A stretch of 6,668 nucleotides of DNA from an uncultured Flavobacteriia bacterium (GTDB lineage Bacteria; Bacteroidota; Bacteroidia; Flavobacteriales; Flavobacteriaceae). Positions 4,203 through 6,668 of the stretch are shown here, piece by piece. The stretch is from the NCBI GenBank assembly GCA_946482495.1, contig CAMLRV010000129.1, positions 1 through 6,668 on the forward strand. Reading direction: 5' to 3'. The notes under the pieces were generated by a model that made no database searches, was not told the DNA's origin, and worked only from the letters and a program-made list of their open reading frames with translations. Both the position numbers and the translations under genes were made by a program. How positions within the stretch are numbered: the stretch's first letter is position 1; each line of letters begins with the position of its first letter.

Positions 4203-6326
4203 TTAATCTTGTATAAGTACCTCCAAAATACTAATCGCTGCCTCACTAATTTTAGTTCCAGGACCAAAAACGGCAACGGCTCCAGCGTCAAATAAATATT
4301 GGTAGTCTTGTGCAGGGATAACGCCACCAACAATAACCATAATATCTTCACGACCGTATTTTTTAAGTTCTTCAATAACTTGTGGCACTAAAGTTTTGTG
4401 TCCGGCAGCTAAGGAAGAAACACCTAAAATGTGTACGTCATTTTCTACGGCTTGTTTCGCTGCTTCGGCAGGTGTTTGAAATAATGGACCAATATCCACG
4501 TCAAAACCTACATCGGCATAACCAGTAGCTACTACTTTTGCACCACGATCATGACCATCTTGACCCATTTTGGCAATCATAATTCTTGGGCGACGTCCCT
4601 CTTTTTTAGCAAATGTATCTGCTAATTGTTTTGCTTTTTCAAAGCTTTCGTCGTTTTTAATTTCTTTACTGTACACACCGCTAAAACTTCTAATTTGTGC
4701 TTTATATCTTCCGAAAACAGTTTCTAAAGCATCACTAATTTCACCTAAAGTGGCTCTATTTCGTGCTGCATCTACTGCTAAATCTAATAAGTTTCCAGAT
4801 TCACCATTTGCGCAAGCGGTTAATTTTGCTAAACACTCTGCAACTTTTTCTGAATTTCTTGTCGCTTTAATTTGGTCTAAGCGCTCAATTTGCTGCTTAC
4901 GAACCATCTGATTGTCTACATCTAAAATATGTAACGGGTCTTCTTTTTCTAATCGGAATTTATTTACTCCAACAATAATATCTTGTCCGCTATCAATACG
5001 CGCTTGTTTACGCGCTGCAGCTTCTTCAATTCTTAATTTAGGAATTCCAGCTTCGATTGCTTTTGTCATTCCGCCCAGTGCTTCTACTTCTTCAATTAAA
5101 GCCCAAGCTTTTTCTGCAATTTCCGAAGTCAAACTTTCTACATAATAACTTCCCGCCCAAGGATCAACCGTTTTACAAATTTTGGTTTCTTCTTGCAAGA
5201 AAATCTGTGTATTACGAGCAATTCTGGCAGAGAAATCTGTTGGTAAAGCAATCGCTTCATCCAATGCATTGGTGTGTAACGATTGTGTTCCACCAAAAGC
5301 TGCCGCGGCCGCTTCAATGGCCGTACGAGCGACGTTATTAAACGGATCTTGTTCGGTTAAACTCCAACCTGACGTCTGACAATGCGTACGTAAAGCTAAC
5401 GATTTTTCATCTTTTGGATTGAATTGTTTTAATAGTTTTGCCCAAAGCATACGACCAGCACGCATTTTTGCAATTTCCATAAAATGATTCATTCCAATTG
5501 CCCAGAAAAATGAAAGGCGAGGAGCAAAAGTATCAATATCCATTCCGGCTGCTAAACCTGTACGAATGTATTCTAAACCATCAGCTAAAGTGTAGGCTAA
5601 TTCAATATCTGCAGTTGCACCAGCTTCTTGCATGTGATATCCCGAAATAGAAATCGAGTTGAATTTTGGCATATTATTACTCGTATAATCAAATATATCA
5701 GCAATAATTTTCATAGAAGGTGTTGGTGGATAAATGTATGTATTTCGCACCATGAATTCCTTCAAGATATCGTTTTGGATTGTTCCTGATAATAATTTAG
5801 GAGCCACACCTTGTTCTTCGGCAGCTACAATATAAAATGCCATAATTGGTAAAACGGCGCCATTCATAGTCATTGAAACCGACATTTCGTCTAATGGAAT
5901 TTGATCGAAAAGAATTTTCATATCTTCCACTGAATCAATAGCCACTCCAGCTTTTCCAACATCACCTTGCACTCGGTTATGATCCGAATCGTAACCACGG
6001 TGTGTAGCCAAATCGAAGGCAACAGATAAACCTTTTTGTCCGGCAGCTAAATTACGGCGATAGAAAGCATTACTTTCTTCCGCTGTTGAAAATCCGGCAT
6101 ATTGACGAACCGTCCAAGGTCGGCGCACATACATCGTTGCGTATGGTCCGCGTAAGTTAGGTGCAAAACCAGCTCCAAAACCAAGATGTTCTATATCAGA
6201 AATATCTTCTTTGGTGTAGGTTGGTTTTATGTCAATTTTTTCGGCAGTTTGAAACGTGTTTTCATTAGTCATTTCCGACTTCTGACTTCCGACTTCTAAC
6301 TTAATATGTTGTATGTTTTTTCTCAT
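4203..6326 (-). CDS. scpA: Methylmalonyl-CoA mutase, large catalytic subunit
   Basis: This cytosolic adenosylcobalamin enzyme interconverts (R)-methylmalonyl-CoA and succinyl-CoA in propionate, odd-chain and branched-chain amino-acid metabolism. The 707 residues form a TIM-barrel mutase domain (about 45-550) and a C-terminal B12-binding domain (about 575-705). Residues equivalent to the Propionibacterium enzyme are present: Y76 (RQYAGF, Y89 there), T182 and Q184 (GTIQND), R194 (MVRNTYIYP), H231 ([10 protein letters not shown]), K586, and the base-off motif D590-x-H592-x-x-G595. It therefore looks catalytically competent and is not the inactive small subunit. The gene is also called mutB. The ATG at 6326 is kept because the [11 protein letters not shown] start resembles family N-termini; the ATG at 6272 (M19) is an alternative. 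Codons 9-18 come from a 7-bp repeat array. The gene begins 13 bp after a type IX secretion cargo gene and ends at a strong terminator. No small subunit gene is adjacent. Confidence 0.96.
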   Translation of the reverse strand: MRKNIQHIKLEVGSQKSEMTNENTFQTAEKIDIKPTYTKEDISDIEHLGFGAGFAPNLRGPYATMYVRRPWTVRQYAGFSTAEESNAFYRRNLAAGQKGLSVAFDLATHRGYDSDHNRVQGDVGKAGVAIDSVEDMKILFDQIPLDEMSVSMTMNGAVLPIMAFYIVAAEEQGVAPKLLSGTIQNDILKEFMVRNTYIYPPTPSMKIIADIFDYTSNNMPKFNSISISGYHMQEAGATADIELAYTLADGLEYIRTGLAAGMDIDTFAPRLSFFWAIGMNHFMEIAKMRAGRMLWAKLLKQFNPKDEKSLALRTHCQTSGWSLTEQDPFNNVARTAIEAAAAAFGGTQSLHTNALDEAIALPTDFSARIARNTQIFLQEETKICKTVDPWAGSYYVESLTSEIAEKAWALIEEVEALGGMTKAIEAGIPKLRIEEAAARKQARIDSGQDIIVGVNKFRLEKEDPLHILDVDNQMVRKQQIERLDQIKATRNSEKVAECLAKLTACANGESGNLLDLAVDAARNRATLGEISDALETVFGRYKAQIRSFSGVYSKEIKNDESFEKAKQLADTFAKKEGRRPRIMIAKMGQDGHDRGAKVVATGYADVGFDVDIGPLFQTPAEAAKQAVENDVHILGVSSLAAGHKTLVPQVIEELKKYGREDIMVIVGGVIPAQDYQYLFDAGAVAVFGPGTKISEAAISILEVLIQD
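6273..6302. repeat. Heptanucleotide array (GAAGTCR) inside the mutase 5' coding region
   Basis: On the minus strand the units are GAAGTCG (6296-6290), GAAGTCA (6289-6283), GAAGTCG (6282-6276) and a trailing GAA, preceded by a degenerate AAGTTA (6302-6297). Three units span 21 bp, so the frame is kept; the encoded stretch is LEVGSQKSE (residues 10-18), a polar linker ahead of the conserved mutase domain. Similar repeats are familiar to me from flavobacterial intergenic DNA, but that is recollection. Confidence 0.65.
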
Positions 6327-6339
6327 TATGAAATGAAAA

Positions 6340-6668
6340 TTAATTTTTTATTATTTTAATGACATCGTAGTTTTCAATTTTTAGAAAATAAATTCCATTT
6401 TGAAGGTTACTAATATCAACTTTGTTTGAGTAATTGTCAATGCTGGATTCAATAATTACTTTGCCTAAAGTATTGATTATTTGATATTTTTTTCCAAATA
6501 TTTTTTTCGAACTTAAAAGATTAACTTCTTCGTTAGCAGGGTTTGGATAAATTGAAATTTTATCTTCAAGACTATTGTTGTCTTTTATTATTCCTAAATA
6601 AGATCTTTGTCCAACATTAGTATTGTAATTTAAAGTTGTATCATCGAAGGTTAAAGAATTTGAAGTTA
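6340..6668 (-). CDS. Type IX secretion cargo protein, C-terminal part (5' end beyond window)
   Basis: Only the last 108 residues are visible. After a low-complexity Asn/Thr-rich stretch there is a typical type IX secretion system type A sorting domain (about 70 residues). It begins with [15 protein letters not shown], continues with [12 protein letters not shown] and [16 protein letters not shown], and ends VIKIIKN at the TAA at 6342-6340. Such domains are recognised by the type IX machinery in the outer membrane and removed on export, so the protein is secreted or surface-attached. The upstream functional domain, and hence the role, cannot be seen. The stop is 13 bp before the mutase ATG, so readthrough transcription into the mutase gene is likely unless the mutase has a promoter within this gene. 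Confidence 0.92.
   Translation of the reverse strand, partial: TSNSLTFDDTTLNYNTNVGQRSYLGIIKDNNSLEDKISIYPNPANEEVNLLSSKKIFGKKYQIINTLGKVIIESSIDNYSNKVDISNLQNGIYFLKIENYDVIKIIKN

Noticed and set aside
4154..4375. Minus-strand 73-codon frame overlapping the mutase 3' end and terminator
   Set aside because: It is out of frame with the conserved B12-binding domain and would translate through the terminator hairpin.
4570..5379. Plus-strand open frames opposite the mutase gene
   Set aside because: They overlap the strongly conserved mutase coding sequence on the other strand, encode low-complexity Ser/Leu-rich peptides, and show no family resemblance. They are antisense shadows of the mutase codons.

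Overview
The window is about one-third GC and reads as a chromosomal segment of a member of the Bacteroidota, most likely family Flavobacteriaceae (Flavobacterium-like). The evidence is a C-terminal type IX secretion sorting domain at the right edge, close matches from memory to flavobacterial versions of several proteins, several near-consensus flavobacterial -7 boxes (TAnnTTTG), and little use of Shine-Dalgarno sequences. The organism call is inference; no rRNA or other strict marker is present.

Left part (1-1382), minus strand: a small Cys/His-rich, probably exported protein (908-1297) sits upstream of a TonB-dependent outer-membrane receptor (1-770, its 3' end beyond the window). The pair looks like a metal-related envelope locus. 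The space between them holds a perfect 10-bp-arm palindrome and a second, weaker hairpin. The small gene is divergent from xerD (1383-2285, plus strand), a complete tyrosine recombinase for chromosome dimer resolution. The 85-bp divergent region contains a tandem 10-bp repeat and two TAnnTTTG boxes, one facing each way.

Middle (2286-4202): xerD converges on a YbdL-type methionine aminotransferase (2330-3457, minus). Upstream of it is a REP-associated tyrosine transposase (RAYT, 3526-4101, minus). The RAYT gene lies between two related 33-bp imperfect or perfect palindromes (3485-3517 and 4163-4195). They share loop and arm sequence and differ at three stem pairs in a compensating way, so this looks like a transposase with its own REP-like elements. 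A degenerate half copy lies next to the right-hand palindrome, just upstream of the RAYT -7 box. The right-hand palindrome is also the intrinsic terminator of the next gene.

Right part (4203-6668), minus strand: the large catalytic subunit of adenosylcobalamin-dependent methylmalonyl-CoA mutase (4203-6326), with all key residues present. It starts 13 bp after the stop of a type IX secretion cargo gene (6340 to beyond 6668), of which only the C-terminal 108 residues are seen. The small mutase subunit is not adjacent in this window. Two short arrays with a 7-bp period (2311-2336 and 6273-6302) overlap the 3' end of the aminotransferase gene and the 5' end of the mutase gene.

Most genes are ordinary housekeeping or metabolic genes. 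The strongest candidate for something worth following is the RAYT with covarying REP-like palindromes; the second is the small Cys/His protein plus receptor pair. No CRISPR array, tRNA, rRNA or defence system is visible.
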